Positions 7,696 through 16,135 of a DNA stretch of 64,000 bases are shown here, piece after piece. Each line of letters begins with the position of its first letter. The stretch's first letter is position 1. The notes below the pieces were generated by a model that was given only the letters and a program-made list of their open reading frames with translations, had not been told where the DNA came from and did no database searches. Both the position numbers and the translations under genes were made by a program. Origin of the DNA: Anaerolineales bacterium (GTDB lineage: Bacteria; Chloroflexota; Anaerolineae; Anaerolineales; Villigracilaceae); assembly GCA_030680795.1 (NCBI GenBank), contig JAUXUL010000033.1, positions 1-64,000 of the forward strand. Reading direction: 5' to 3'.

Positions 7696-9936
7696 ATGAA
7701 ACCCGAACTAAAACGTTACTCAGCCGTTATTGGAACGCGCACCTTCACCTTTGAGACCGGCACATTGGCCGCTCAAGCTGGCGGCGCGGTCACCTTCGGC
7801 GTTGAAGATTCCATCGTATTCGCCGCGGCCACCATGGGCGGAGTGCGCGAAGGAATTGACTTCTTCCCGCTCTCGGTTGATTTTGAAGAGCGCATGTACG
7901 CTGGCGGCAAGATCCCCGGTTCATTCTTCCGACGAGAAGGACGCGCCTCCACAGATTCCATTCTTGTGGCACGCCTGACGGACCGCCCCCTGCGCCCGCT
8001 CTTTGCACACGGCATGCGCAATGAAGTCCAAGTCATTATGTACACATTCTCAGCCGACAGCGTTAATCCCCTGGATATTCTCGCGATCAACGCCGCTTCT
8101 GCCGCCATCATGATCTCGGATATCCCCTGGGCTGGACCTGTTGGAGCTGTGCGAGTTGGACGCGTAAACGGCGAGTTCGTGCTCAACCCGACATTTGCGG
8201 AAATGGACGCTTCAGATCTGGACCTGAGAATTGCCGGCACCAAAGAGGCGATCCTCATGGTTGAATGCAGCGCGAACGAAATCCCCGAAGATGTTATGGT
8301 GGCCGCACTGGAACTGGGACATCAGTCCATTCAGCCGATCATTGACCTGCAACTCAAGATGCAGGCTGAAATTGGCAAACCCAAGCGCGAAGCAACCATC
8401 ACCACTGCAAATGAAGAAATACAAAAGAAAGTATTCGATTCTGTAAATGCAAAGATGAACGAGTTGCTTGATAAGCCGTTGAGCAAAAATGAATTCTACG
8501 GCGGCATGGACGAATTACAAGCCGGGGTCATTGCCGAATTATGCATCGAAGGGGACGCAAGTGTGCCTGCACAAAAAGATGTAAAGTCTGCGTTTAGCGA
8601 AGCCGAGCACAAGATCGTTCGCGAAAGAATATTGAGCATGGGCAAGCGCCCTGATGGACGCGCCCCCAACGATATCCGCCCGATCTGGTGTGAAGTGGGA
8701 CTTTCTCCTCGCGCACACGGCACTGGTCTTTTCACACGCGGCGAGACACAAGTCATATCCTTTGTGACGCTCGGCACATTGGGTGAAGCGCAGGAACTCG
8801 ATAATTTATCCCCCAATAAAAACAAACGATATATGCACCACTACAGTTTCCCACCTTTCTCTACGGGCGAGGTCAAACCTCTTCGTGGGCAGAGCAGGCG
8901 TGAGATCGGTCATGGAGCGCTGGCAGAGCGTGCGCTCGAACCGGTCCTCCCCGCCGAGGAGTCTTTCCCATATGCGATCAGAGTTGTATCCGAAGCGTTG
9001 TCATCCAACGGCTCGACCTCAATGGGTTCAGTCTGCGGCTCGACCTTGGCTTTGATGGACGCGGGTGTGCCGATCAAGGCTCCCGTATCCGGCGTAGCCA
9101 TGGGACTCATCACCGACACTTCGACAGGTTCAGGGCAGGCTGGTCGCTATAAAATTTTGACAGACATCCAGGGCACCGAAGATCATCTCGGCGATATGGA
9201 TTTCAAAGTAGCAGGTACTGCCGCGGGCATTACCGCATTGCAAATGGATATCAAGATCAGCGGTTTGAGCACACAGATGATGAAAGAGGCATTGGCACAG
9301 GCGAACATCGCGCGCATGTCCATTATGGAAAAGATGCTCGAAGCCCTACCTGAATCACGCGCGGAATTGAAACCACACGCCCCGCGTATTATTACGGTGA
9401 AAATCCCGATTGACAAGATCGGCGCACTGATCGGACCTGGCGGTAAGAACATCCGCGCTTTGCAGGAAGAGACCCACACCAAGATTGATATTCAGGAAGA
9501 CGGTACGGTCTATATCGCATCCACCGACAGCGTCGGCGCAAAGATCGCACAGGAACGCGTGGAATCGCTTAGCGAGGCTGTGGTAATTGGAAATATCTAC
9601 ACGGGCAAAGTAGTCCGCATTGAAGCCTTCGGCGCATTTGTGAACCTGCTCCCCGGCGTAGATGGCCTCGTGCACATCTCACAACTCGCAAGTGAACGAG
9701 TCAACACTGTAGAAGATGTGTGTGTGCTTGGTGATGAACTGACTGTCATGGTCACTGACATTGACCCGCAAGGCAAGATCCGCCTTTCACGTCAGGCTGT
9801 GCTCGAGGGCTGGTCTGCTGAGGAAGCGCGCGAGAAGGATGCCCGCAAGAGCGGACCTCGCCCCGGCGGCGGAGGACGTGGTGGAGATCGTGGTGGGCGC
9901 GGTGGCGGCGGGGATCGCGGCGGAAACAGAAGATAA
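7696..9936 (+). CDS. pnp: Polynucleotide phosphorylase
   Basis: 3'-5' phosphorolytic RNA exonuclease, 746 residues. Two RNase PH-like domains flank an alpha-helical domain. The active-site segment EDHLGDMDFKVAG is at residues 495-507, so the Asp pair corresponds to D496 and D502. A KH domain has its GPGG loop near residue 577; an S1 domain (GKVVRIEAFGAFVNLLPGVDG) begins near residue 637. The C-terminal tail is Gly/Arg-rich (about 30 residues), suited to RNA binding. Residues 475-482 (TSTGSGQA) are an in-frame repeat insertion in a loop just before the active site, described separately. Confidence 0.97.
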   Translation: MKPELKRYSAVIGTRTFTFETGTLAAQAGGAVTFGVEDSIVFAAATMGGVREGIDFFPLSVDFEERMYAGGKIPGSFFRREGRASTDSILVARLTDRPLRPLFAHGMRNEVQVIMYTFSADSVNPLDILAINAASAAIMISDIPWAGPVGAVRVGRVNGEFVLNPTFAEMDASDLDLRIAGTKEAILMVECSANEIPEDVMVAALELGHQSIQPIIDLQLKMQAEIGKPKREATITTANEEIQKKVFDSVNAKMNELLDKPLSKNEFYGGMDELQAGVIAELCIEGDASVPAQKDVKSAFSEAEHKIVRERILSMGKRPDGRAPNDIRPIWCEVGLSPRAHGTGLFTRGETQVISFVTLGTLGEAQELDNLSPNKNKRYMHHYSFPPFSTGEVKPLRGQSRREIGHGALAERALEPVLPAEESFPYAIRVVSEALSSNGSTSMGSVCGSTLALMDAGVPIKAPVSGVAMGLITDTSTGSGQAGRYKILTDIQGTEDHLGDMDFKVAGTAAGITALQMDIKISGLSTQMMKEALAQANIARMSIMEKMLEALPESRAELKPHAPRIITVKIPIDKIGALIGPGGKNIRALQEETHTKIDIQEDGTVYIASTDSVGAKIAQERVESLSEAVVIGNIYTGKVVRIEAFGAFVNLLPGVDGLVHISQLASERVNTVEDVCVLGDELTVMVTDIDPQGKIRLSRQAVLEGWSAEEAREKDARKSGPRPGGGGRGGDRGGRGGGGDRGGNRR
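9118..9141. repeat. TTCGAC-family short repeat, in frame inside pnp
   Basis: 24 bases with the core CTTCGACAGGTTCAGGGCAG, encoding eight extra residues between GLITD and GRYKIL. Near-identical cores occur at 60466, 60684, 61417 and 61534. PNPases normally have a short turn here. Confidence 0.75.
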
Positions 9937-9950
9937 AGTTTGAATGATAA

Positions 9951-9986
9951 AACTCCGAGTTCTTGATGAACTCGGAGTTTTTTTTT
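9951..9986 (+). terminator. Intrinsic terminator of pnp
   Basis: Stem AACTCCGAGTTC with a 5-base loop, its exact complement, then a run of T. The same stem sequence recurs at 10758. Confidence 0.9.
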
Positions 9987-10060
9987 GGAGCTATAATTTC
10001 AAGCACATCAAAATATGTGTGCATAAGAAGGTATACTTGAAAAAAGACAGGAGCGTCAAA

Positions 10061-10309
10061 ATGATTACTGCTTTACGAAAAAAAGTAACCGTCCGCTCAG
10101 ATGGGCGAATTGAGATCAAGTCAACGAATTTGAAGCCCGGCACGAAAGCCGAGGTGATCGTGCTTGTCAAAAGCGTGGATACTGACCGCCAAAAGCGCAT
10201 CCGCCGTTTGAAAGCCCTATTCAAAACCACACAGGCATTACCGCAGGCAAAAACGATCACAGAAGAGGAAATCGCCGCAGAAATTGCGGCTTATCGCGCA
10301 GGGAAATAA
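10061..10309 (+). CDS. Small AbrB/VapB-type antitoxin-like protein
   Basis: 82 residues, starting at MITALRKKVTV after a good ribosome-binding site (CAGGAGC). A longer frame upstream runs through the pnp terminator, so this ATG is preferred. The N-terminal ~35 residues (VRSDGRIEIKSTNLKPGTKAEVIVLVK) fit the swapped-hairpin AbrB-like DNA-binding fold. The C-terminal half is helical and charged (TEEEIAAEIAAYRAGK), suited to binding a toxin. One base separates its stop from the PIN toxin start, a typical antitoxin-first pair. It probably represses its own promoter. Confidence 0.75.
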   Translation: MITALRKKVTVRSDGRIEIKSTNLKPGTKAEVIVLVKSVDTDRQKRIRRLKALFKTTQALPQAKTITEEEIAAEIAAYRAGK

Positions 10310-10310
10310 C

Positions 10311-10721
10311 ATGAAGGTCATCATTGACACCAACGTATTTATTTCAGCGGTTTGGCGCGACAGAAATCCAGAGGCGGTTGTCTTGTGGATTTGCGATCAA
10401 CCTGACTGGCAATGGACGGTTTCAAAAGAGATCAAAAAGGAATACAGGGAAGTTTTGCGGCGAAAAAAGTTTTCATTCACACCCGATGTATTGGAAGAAT
10501 GGAGTCAAGCCATAGATGAAAACACAACTGAAGTTGAAACGGATGAAAATATAAATTTTCCACGCGACCAAAAAGATGCAAAATTCCTGGCTTGTGCGCT
10601 TTCCTGTGAAGCGGATTACCTGATTACCGGTGATAAAGACTTTACAGAGGCACAGCGTTTGGTAAAAACCACCATCGTTTCCGTGTCCATGTTCAAAAAT
10701 TTGTTTTGTGATGTGGGGTAA
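10311..10721 (+). CDS. PIN-domain toxin (putative RNase)
   Basis: 136 residues. The PIN acidic residues are visible: D in MKVIIDTNVFISAVWR, E/D in the central helix (DEN.....DQKDAKFLACA) and the distal D in DYLITGDKDF. This arrangement matches the PIN family of toxin-antitoxin ribonucleases (COG1569-like). Start chosen at MKVIID, one base after the antitoxin stop. Followed by a strong terminator, so the pair is a self-contained unit. Confidence 0.85.
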   Translation: MKVIIDTNVFISAVWRDRNPEAVVLWICDQPDWQWTVSKEIKKEYREVLRRKKFSFTPDVLEEWSQAIDENTTEVETDENINFPRDQKDAKFLACALSCEADYLITGDKDFTEAQRLVKTTIVSVSMFKNLFCDVG

Positions 10722-10757
10722 AAACAAATGGTTATCTGGTTGCCTGCTTGAACAGCA

Positions 10758-10808
10758 AACTCCGAGTTCTTGCCCACAGGGTGCTGTGCAAAGAACTCGG
10801 AGTTTTTT
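10758..10808 (+). terminator. Terminator of the toxin-antitoxin unit
   Basis: Stem AACTCCGAGTTCTT with its complement at 10791-10804, then a T-run. The stem repeats the pnp terminator stem; the 19-base loop can itself pair (GCCCACAGGGTGCTGTGC). Confidence 0.85.
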
Positions 10809-10871
10809 TGGATGCTTTTGTTGTAAAATAACGCTGTCACAATAAACCCAAAATATGGGGAGAACCCATTT

Positions 10872-13800
10872 ATGAGCTACGCCAAAGAAGAAGCCCGAAT
10901 CAAAATTCAAAAACTTGTGGAAGATTTCCGCGCGCACGAGGCGACTCTTGAAAAGGCGGCGGAAGCGCAGATCGAGAATAACTTTATCCGTCCGTTGTTT
11001 CGTTACTTGAATTGGAACACCGAGAATGTAGGGCTTTCACACGCGCATTATGAATTCAAGGTGCAGGTCACGAACAAAAAGGGACTGCGCCCCGATTACA
11101 TTTTGAATGTGGACGGACGCGATGTGTTGGTGATGGACGCCAAGCAGGTCAAATATTCCATGAAAGACCCGCGCTGGCTTTATCAAGTTTATTCCTACGC
11201 ATATTCCACGCAAAACAGCAAGCCTTCTGCAAAAATGGATTTTGCCATTCTGACTGACTTTCAGGAATTCATCGTTTTGGATTGCACGTTGTTCGCGGCA
11301 AAGCCCGAAGCAGTGAACAACTTCCGTGTGCTGGATTGGACGTATAAAGATTACGTCGAAAAGTTCGATGATTTGTGGGAATTGCTCGAACGAAACAATG
11401 TTTTGAATGACAGCAAGGAACGCAAAAGTGGGCTTTGGTCGCGTTACCTTTCCCCGCAAAAAGTAAAAGCAAATCGCATCCCTCCTGATAAAGCCTTTCT
11501 TGCAGAAATGGACGATGAGAAAACTGGCTGGAGAGTTTTACTTGCAAAGGATATGAAGAAGCGCAATCCCTCAGCGGACGGCGAACTCATCACGGCGGCT
11601 GTGCAATTATTGATTGACAGACTGATCTTCATCAAAGCGCTTTCCGACCGCGAAGTGGACAAGGATTATCTCGGCGAATTAGCAAAAGTTGTCCAAGAAA
11701 ATGGTTTGGCAGACAACGATACAGGCTGGTTCAAAGCCTGCAAAACGATCTTCGATGAATTGAACAACTTTTATAACGGCAGTATTTTTCAAGAACGGCG
11801 CGAACTGGAAAATGTGACCGTATCAAATAAGGTCGTGCAATCCGTGATAACAGACTTACAGCCTGAGAACTCGCCCTACAACTTTGCGGTTTTGCCCGTT
11901 GAAATTCTCGGCACAATTTACGAACGCTTTTTGGGACGTGTGGTACGCACAACAGATAAGCGCGTCACTATCGAAGATAAGCCCGAAGTACGAAAAGCAG
12001 GCGGCGTATATTACACCCCGCAATATATCGTGGATTACATCGTTGAAAACACGCTTGGAAAACTTCTTGACCCCAACCCCAACCCCAACCCGAATGAAGA
12101 ACACATTCGGAGAGGGGGGCTAACTCCCGCTGATGTTGCCAAAATAAAAATCCTTGATCCCGCCTGCGGAAGCGGCTCGTTTTTGCTCGGCGCGTACAGC
12201 AAGTTGATCGAGTGGCACAAGGATTATTTTGAACGCGCGGGCAAGGAAAAACGTGACCGCGCATCGTTCTACAAAGACGAAAGCGGAGACATTCGCTTAA
12301 CCGCCAAACTCAAACGTGATATTTTGAAGAACAATCTCTTCGGCGTGGACATTGACCCGCAAGCCGTGGAGGTAACGCGCTTCTCGCTCTCGTTGAAGGC
12401 ATTGGAGGATTTGCGCGAAGGTGAACTAACCGAGGAACGCTCGCTCTTTCACCAGACCGTTTTGCCCGATTTGAGCCAGAATATCAAGAACGGGAATAGT
12501 TTGATTGGGAATGATTATTTTGCAGGGAAAATGTTTGAAGACGCGGCAGAGATAAAGCGCGTTAATGCATTTGATTGGAAATCTGAATTCAAAGAGATCA
12601 TGGAGGATGGAGGATTTGACTGCGTCATCGGAAATCCGCCATATAGAAAAGAACGGGAAAGCAAAGAACTTCTATCTGATTTGCAAAAATCTAACTACGG
12701 AAAAAAATATTATCAAGGCAAGATGGATTTTTGGTATTTCTTTTTACATCTGGCAATAGATGTTGTAAAAAGAGACGGATTAATTTCTTTTATTACACCA
12801 TCTTATTGGCTTGCAAGTTCTGGAGCGTCTCGGCTTATTGATCGAGTCAGGGAAAACTGTGCATTTGTAAATGTAATAGATTTCGGAAACAACAAGATTT
12901 TCGATCAAGTTTCAGGGAAACATATGGTTTGGGTTTTGAAGCGCAGCAAACATGACTCAAAGACAATTTATCAAAAATTTATTTCTAAAAACCTTACTGG
13001 TGAGCAGATAAATTCCGAACTTGTAAACACCAGTCTGTTTTCAACGATTGAATATATTGAAGGTGAATCTGCATTTGTAAAAGACGGAAGAATTGATTTC
13101 AGTATTGATAAATATTCATCGTTACTGGAAAAGATACAGTCACGCAGTTTCAATTTGGAAACAAAGGAAAAAATATTTGAAGTAAGCCAAGGAATAGTTG
13201 AAGCACCAGATTCAATAAGTCCAGCATTGGCGGAAAGAGAAAACGTTCCTGACCTAGTCGGGCAGGGCGTATTTGTTATTCCAAAACAAACCTTGGAGCA
13301 GTATTCATTTACAGAAACAGAGGAAAAATTTATCAAGCATTATCTTCGCACCCAAGACGTGAAAAGATACTACTACAGCTTCTCTGGCTACCACGTCTTT
13401 TATATCGGCAATAGCGACAACAAAGAAATTATAAGCAACCATGAAAAATATCCAAACATTACTCGCCACTTAAATAAGTATAAAAAAATTATTACGTCAT
13501 CAAATAGACCTTACGGAATTCATCGTACCAGAGATCAACGTTTCTTTACTGCCCCCAAGTTGATATGCCATAATATGTTTGACAAACCAAGTTTCACTTA
13601 TTGCGAAAAAGAATTTTATGTTAACTTTAGTTTCAATGTTGTTGTAGGAAATCAAAAAAACTATGATTTAAGATGTTTGTTAGGCATTTTGAATTCAAAG
13701 CTCGGCTCATTTTGGTTTGACCTTCATGCAAAAAAACGTGGAATCAATAACGATGTTGGTGTTGGGGTAATGAGAATGTTCCCCATCCGCGCCATTGACT

Positions 13801-14015
13801 TCACCAGCCCCGCCGAAAAAGCCCAGCATGACAAAATGGTCTCGCTTGTGACGCAAATACTGGAACTGCACAAATCCAAAGCGGGCGCGAAGACCCAGTC
13901 CGAGGGTGATGTGTATGAGAGACAAATCAAAGCGGTGGATGAGTCAATTGATGAGTTGGTGTATGCGTTGTATGGGTTGAGCGAGGATGAGGTCAAGATT
14001 GTGGAAGGCGGATAG
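10872..14015 (+). CDS. Type IIG restriction-modification enzyme (Eco57I-like)
   Basis: A single 1047-residue chain joining endonuclease, adenine-N6 methyltransferase and target recognition. The nuclease core is N-terminal: P74-D75 and D89-A90-K91 (VMDAK) form a PD-(D/E)xK site. The methyltransferase has motif I DPACGSGSF starting at residue 429 and motif IV NPPY at 588-591. The region after about residue 620 (SFITPSYWLASSGASRL...) continues the methyltransferase, then a TaqI-like recognition domain. Residues 401-415 are an Asn-Pro repeat insertion not expected in the family. Bases about 12600-13770 are much AT-richer than both ends, suggesting exchange of the recognition part. Cuts unmodified foreign DNA; no separate specificity subunit needed. 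Confidence 0.9.
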   Translation: MSYAKEEARIKIQKLVEDFRAHEATLEKAAEAQIENNFIRPLFRYLNWNTENVGLSHAHYEFKVQVTNKKGLRPDYILNVDGRDVLVMDAKQVKYSMKDPRWLYQVYSYAYSTQNSKPSAKMDFAILTDFQEFIVLDCTLFAAKPEAVNNFRVLDWTYKDYVEKFDDLWELLERNNVLNDSKERKSGLWSRYLSPQKVKANRIPPDKAFLAEMDDEKTGWRVLLAKDMKKRNPSADGELITAAVQLLIDRLIFIKALSDREVDKDYLGELAKVVQENGLADNDTGWFKACKTIFDELNNFYNGSIFQERRELENVTVSNKVVQSVITDLQPENSPYNFAVLPVEILGTIYERFLGRVVRTTDKRVTIEDKPEVRKAGGVYYTPQYIVDYIVENTLGKLLDPNPNPNPNEEHIRRGGLTPADVAKIKILDPACGSGSFLLGAYSKLIEWHKDYFERAGKEKRDRASFYKDESGDIRLTAKLKRDILKNNLFGVDIDPQAVEVTRFSLSLKALEDLREGELTEERSLFHQTVLPDLSQNIKNGNSLIGNDYFAGKMFEDAAEIKRVNAFDWKSEFKEIMEDGGFDCVIGNPPYRKERESKELLSDLQKSNYGKKYYQGKMDFWYFFLHLAIDVVKRDGLISFITPSYWLASSGASRLIDRVRENCAFVNVIDFGNNKIFDQVSGKHMVWVLKRSKHDSKTIYQKFISKNLTGEQINSELVNTSLFSTIEYIEGESAFVKDGRIDFSIDKYSSLLEKIQSRSFNLETKEKIFEVSQGIVEAPDSISPALAERENVPDLVGQGVFVIPKQTLEQYSFTETEEKFIKHYLRTQDVKRYYYSFSGYHVFYIGNSDNKEIISNHEKYPNITRHLNKYKKIITSSNRPYGIHRTRDQRFFTAPKLICHNMFDKPSFTYCEKEFYVNFSFNVVVGNQKNYDLRCLLGILNSKLGSFWFDLHAKKRGINNDVGVGVMRMFPIRAIDFTSPAEKAQHDKMVSLVTQILELHKSKAGAKTQSEGDVYERQIKAVDESIDELVYALYGLSEDEVKIVEGG
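12072..12116. repeat. In-frame C-rich/G-rich element inside the type IIG gene
   Basis: 45 bases coding PNPNPNPN then EEHIRRG. A CCCCAA tandem run is followed by a CCGAATG/CATTCGG hairpin and GAGAGGGGGG. It interrupts the expected NTLGKLLD-GLTPADV join. It resembles the CCCTC.../...GAGGG palindromes found between genes at 30412, 31716, 35748 and 56102. Confidence 0.6.
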
Positions 14016-14096
14016 GGGGGATTCGCTTGTGCTAGAATGGATGCAGAATGTCCGCTAAATATATGGTTGGGCGGTACTCGCAGATAAGGAAATAAA

Positions 14097-15386
14097 ATGT
14101 CAAAGAACAAGTTATTGCCCGCCCTAAATGAAATTTCAAAATTCATAAATTCTCTGGATATTGTTGAAGGAATATCTAGGGAAGCAGAGTATGATTTGTT
14201 CTTTTCGCTAGCAGATGAAGGCACGCTCCTCTTAAGCGGCAAAGAAGCCATTCAATACAGACAATGCTTGAAATTGTTGATTGACACTATCGGTGATGAA
14301 AGTATCAGCCCGAAAACCATTGAAACGCTATATCAAAAAACAATATTGACCGCTCTTGATATTCACGAAAAACGAAGAGATAAGCCATTTGAGCAAAGGC
14401 TTAAAGTCGCAATAGATGAATTACAGAATTCTCTTACAACGACGCCAACGACTTTCAGTGTGTATTATCCTGTCTTTGGGCTGGCGTTAGATGGGCTACC
14501 GATACAAGTTGGCAATGTGTTATTTTGCAAATTCGATGATGTTCATTTAGAGAAATTTCTGAAATTTTTGAATGAATACGAAGGCGATGAAAGCGAAAAA
14601 GCAAAGAGAATGTCTTTTGCAGACTCTATAAAACAATCTGAAATTTTTGGAAAGTCTGCTGGATTAATAGACGTAAAGGCTTTTGATAATATTGCGGCAA
14701 AAACTTTAGCCCTAAAAGAATTGGCTTTAACTGTAGATGTAATCAATTTTTTTAGCGACATCATTCCTTATCAGAAAGGTCATATCTATCTACCAGGCAA
14801 TAACGAGCGGCTGACAATTAACATCCCAATAATTTCAAAAGGTGAAAAACCAAATTTCACATTTGGCTGGGAGGTTGCTGGACCACTTATGCCATTTTCT
14901 TTTCCTCAATTACTTGAAAACGATAAAAAGCGTGATTGGGGTTTCTCTAAGATTGCTAACCTTCTCGCTAAAAAACGAAATGGATTAGAAGATAAAATTA
15001 TCTCGGCAATCCAATGGGCAGGCAAAGCAACTGTAGAAGGCAAGAAAGAAGAGGCTTTCCTTTTATATGCCATATCTTTGGAAAGTTTGGTTCTATTAGA
15101 TAATGAAAAAGAAGAGTTGGGATATAGACTGCGAACAAGAGTCGCCCACTTACTTGGTGGTGACCTCGAAAGTCGTATGAAAATATCAAATAAAGTTCGC
15201 GACTTATATACAGTCAGGTCAAAAATAGTGCATAGTGGAAGTTATCAGGTTACTGACGCTGATATTAGTTTAATAAGGTTGTATTCAAAAAATTGTATTT
15301 TACACATAGTCAACAACGAACCTTTTTCGTCAATGAACAGCATAGATTCTTTGGTGCAATGGTTCAATGAAAAAATCTTGACCTAG
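14097..15386 (+). CDS. HEPN-domain protein, possible defence RNase
   Basis: 429 residues, soluble, AT-rich relative to housekeeping genes. The C-terminal ~130 residues (from LLYAISLESLVLLDNE) look like an ApeA-type HEPN domain. R374 and H379 in VRSKIVHSG form the R-x4-H signature of HEPN ribonucleases. The N-terminal ~290 residues show no family I can name; they mix helices with beta segments. It lies 81 bases after the type IIG enzyme on the same strand, followed by hicBA, so a role in phage defence is plausible but inferred. Confidence 0.7.
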   Translation: MSKNKLLPALNEISKFINSLDIVEGISREAEYDLFFSLADEGTLLLSGKEAIQYRQCLKLLIDTIGDESISPKTIETLYQKTILTALDIHEKRRDKPFEQRLKVAIDELQNSLTTTPTTFSVYYPVFGLALDGLPIQVGNVLFCKFDDVHLEKFLKFLNEYEGDESEKAKRMSFADSIKQSEIFGKSAGLIDVKAFDNIAAKTLALKELALTVDVINFFSDIIPYQKGHIYLPGNNERLTINIPIISKGEKPNFTFGWEVAGPLMPFSFPQLLENDKKRDWGFSKIANLLAKKRNGLEDKIISAIQWAGKATVEGKKEEAFLLYAISLESLVLLDNEKEELGYRLRTRVAHLLGGDLESRMKISNKVRDLYTVRSKIVHSGSYQVTDADISLIRLYSKNCILHIVNNEPFSSMNSIDSLVQWFNEKILT

Positions 15387-15478
15387 ACCAAACCCGCCTA
15401 ACAAAGTGCGCAGTGGACGGCGGGGACGCTTCGCGTGCGCGGTTTTCAAGTATTTTTCAAAAGAGACAGTCACCTGAA

Positions 15479-15573
15479 AGACCCTAAAGGTTTTCTCTGC
15501 TAACCTTCGTCACGTCTGGCGGGATAGTCTGGCTTATCAAGGCGACTGTTAAACAAGGAAACCTTTAGGGTCT
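15479..15573. repeat. 15-bp inverted repeat spanning 95 bp
   Basis: Perfect arms AGACCCTAAAGGTTT and AAACCTTTAGGGTCT separated by 65 bases. The right arm ends nine bases before the hicB -10 box. Could be a miniature mobile element or an operator/attenuator for hicBA. Confidence 0.7.
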
Positions 15574-15581
15574 GATAAAGG

Positions 15582-15587
15582 TATAAT
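15582..15587 (+). promoter_or_regulatory. Candidate -10 box for hicBA
   Basis: TATAAT 17 bases before the hicB ATG, with GAGGTG as ribosome-binding site in between. Confidence 0.5.
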
Positions 15588-15604
15588 CCTCGTAGAGGTG
15601 CAAC

Positions 15605-15841
15605 ATGTTAATTGCTTATATTCAAAATGCCATGAAGTTGGCAGCCTATGAAATCCTTGAAGACGGGCAATACTATGGCGAGATTGAAGGCTTTCAAGGT
15701 GTGTGGGCGCAGGCAGATCATCTTGAAACCTGCCGCGAAGAATTACAAAGCGCATTGGAAGACTGGCTTGTGCTTGGCTTGCGAATGGGACATAAACTCC
15801 CTGCTGTGGCGGGCATCCAACTTGCGCCAGCAGAGGCCTAG
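15605..15841 (+). CDS. hicB: HicB-family antitoxin
   Basis: 78 residues. The partial RNase H-like fold of HicB is recognisable in EDGQYYGEIEGFQGVWAQA followed by a helix (CREELQSALEDWLVLGL). No C-terminal DNA-binding domain is present, as in the short HicB group. Immediately followed (3 bases) by the hicA-like frame. Neutralises HicA and may repress the operon through the inverted repeat just upstream (inference). Confidence 0.85.
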   Translation: MLIAYIQNAMKLAAYEILEDGQYYGEIEGFQGVWAQADHLETCREELQSALEDWLVLGLRMGHKLPAVAGIQLAPAEA

Positions 15842-15844
15842 TTT

Positions 15845-16065
15845 ATGCCGCCTTTCAAACCGATCAAGCGCAAGGATTTGATAAAAGCCCTAAAAAAGAA
15901 GCGGGATTTGAGGGTCCTTTTGTAGGCGGCAAGCACGAATTTTTGATAAAAGGAGAATTGCGTCTTATTCTTCCAAACCCGCATCAAAGCGAAATTAGCA
16001 AGGATTTATTAGCGCGTATTTTACATCAGGCAAATCTCACGCGTGAAGAATGGGAAAAACTTTAA
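15845..16065 (+). pseudogene. hicA: hicA-like toxin with a -1 frameshift at a slippery heptamer
   Basis: Frame 0 starts MPPFKPIKRKDLIKALKK and stops after 26 codons. The rest of a normal HicA (GFEGPFVGGKHEFLIKG...NPHQSEISKDLLARIL, ending EEWEKL) continues in the -1 frame to 16065. The shift falls at 15892-15898, A AAA AAG in the zero frame, the same heptamer used for programmed -1 frameshifting in dnaX. A shift there gives exactly the right downstream frame and a full 73-residue HicA including the catalytic His (GGKH). Alternatives: loss of one A from an A7 tract in evolution, or a base-calling error. No strong stimulatory hairpin was seen. Confidence 0.8.
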
Positions 16066-16135
16066 TGACAAAACTCCGAGTGGCCGTATTTTTAGATTTG
16101 TATGGAAACAAGTGGGATTAATTGCAATTGAAGAG

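Larger units (their letters stand above)
15387..15604. other. Repeat-rich gap before hicBA
   Basis: Starts with GCCTAACAAAGTGCGC, which fits the RYYYAAC end of an integron attC site but has no clear matching second half. A 15-bp perfect inverted repeat follows (AGACCCTAAAGGTTT at 15479-15493, complement at 15559-15573). No gene is seen. Confidence 0.5.
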
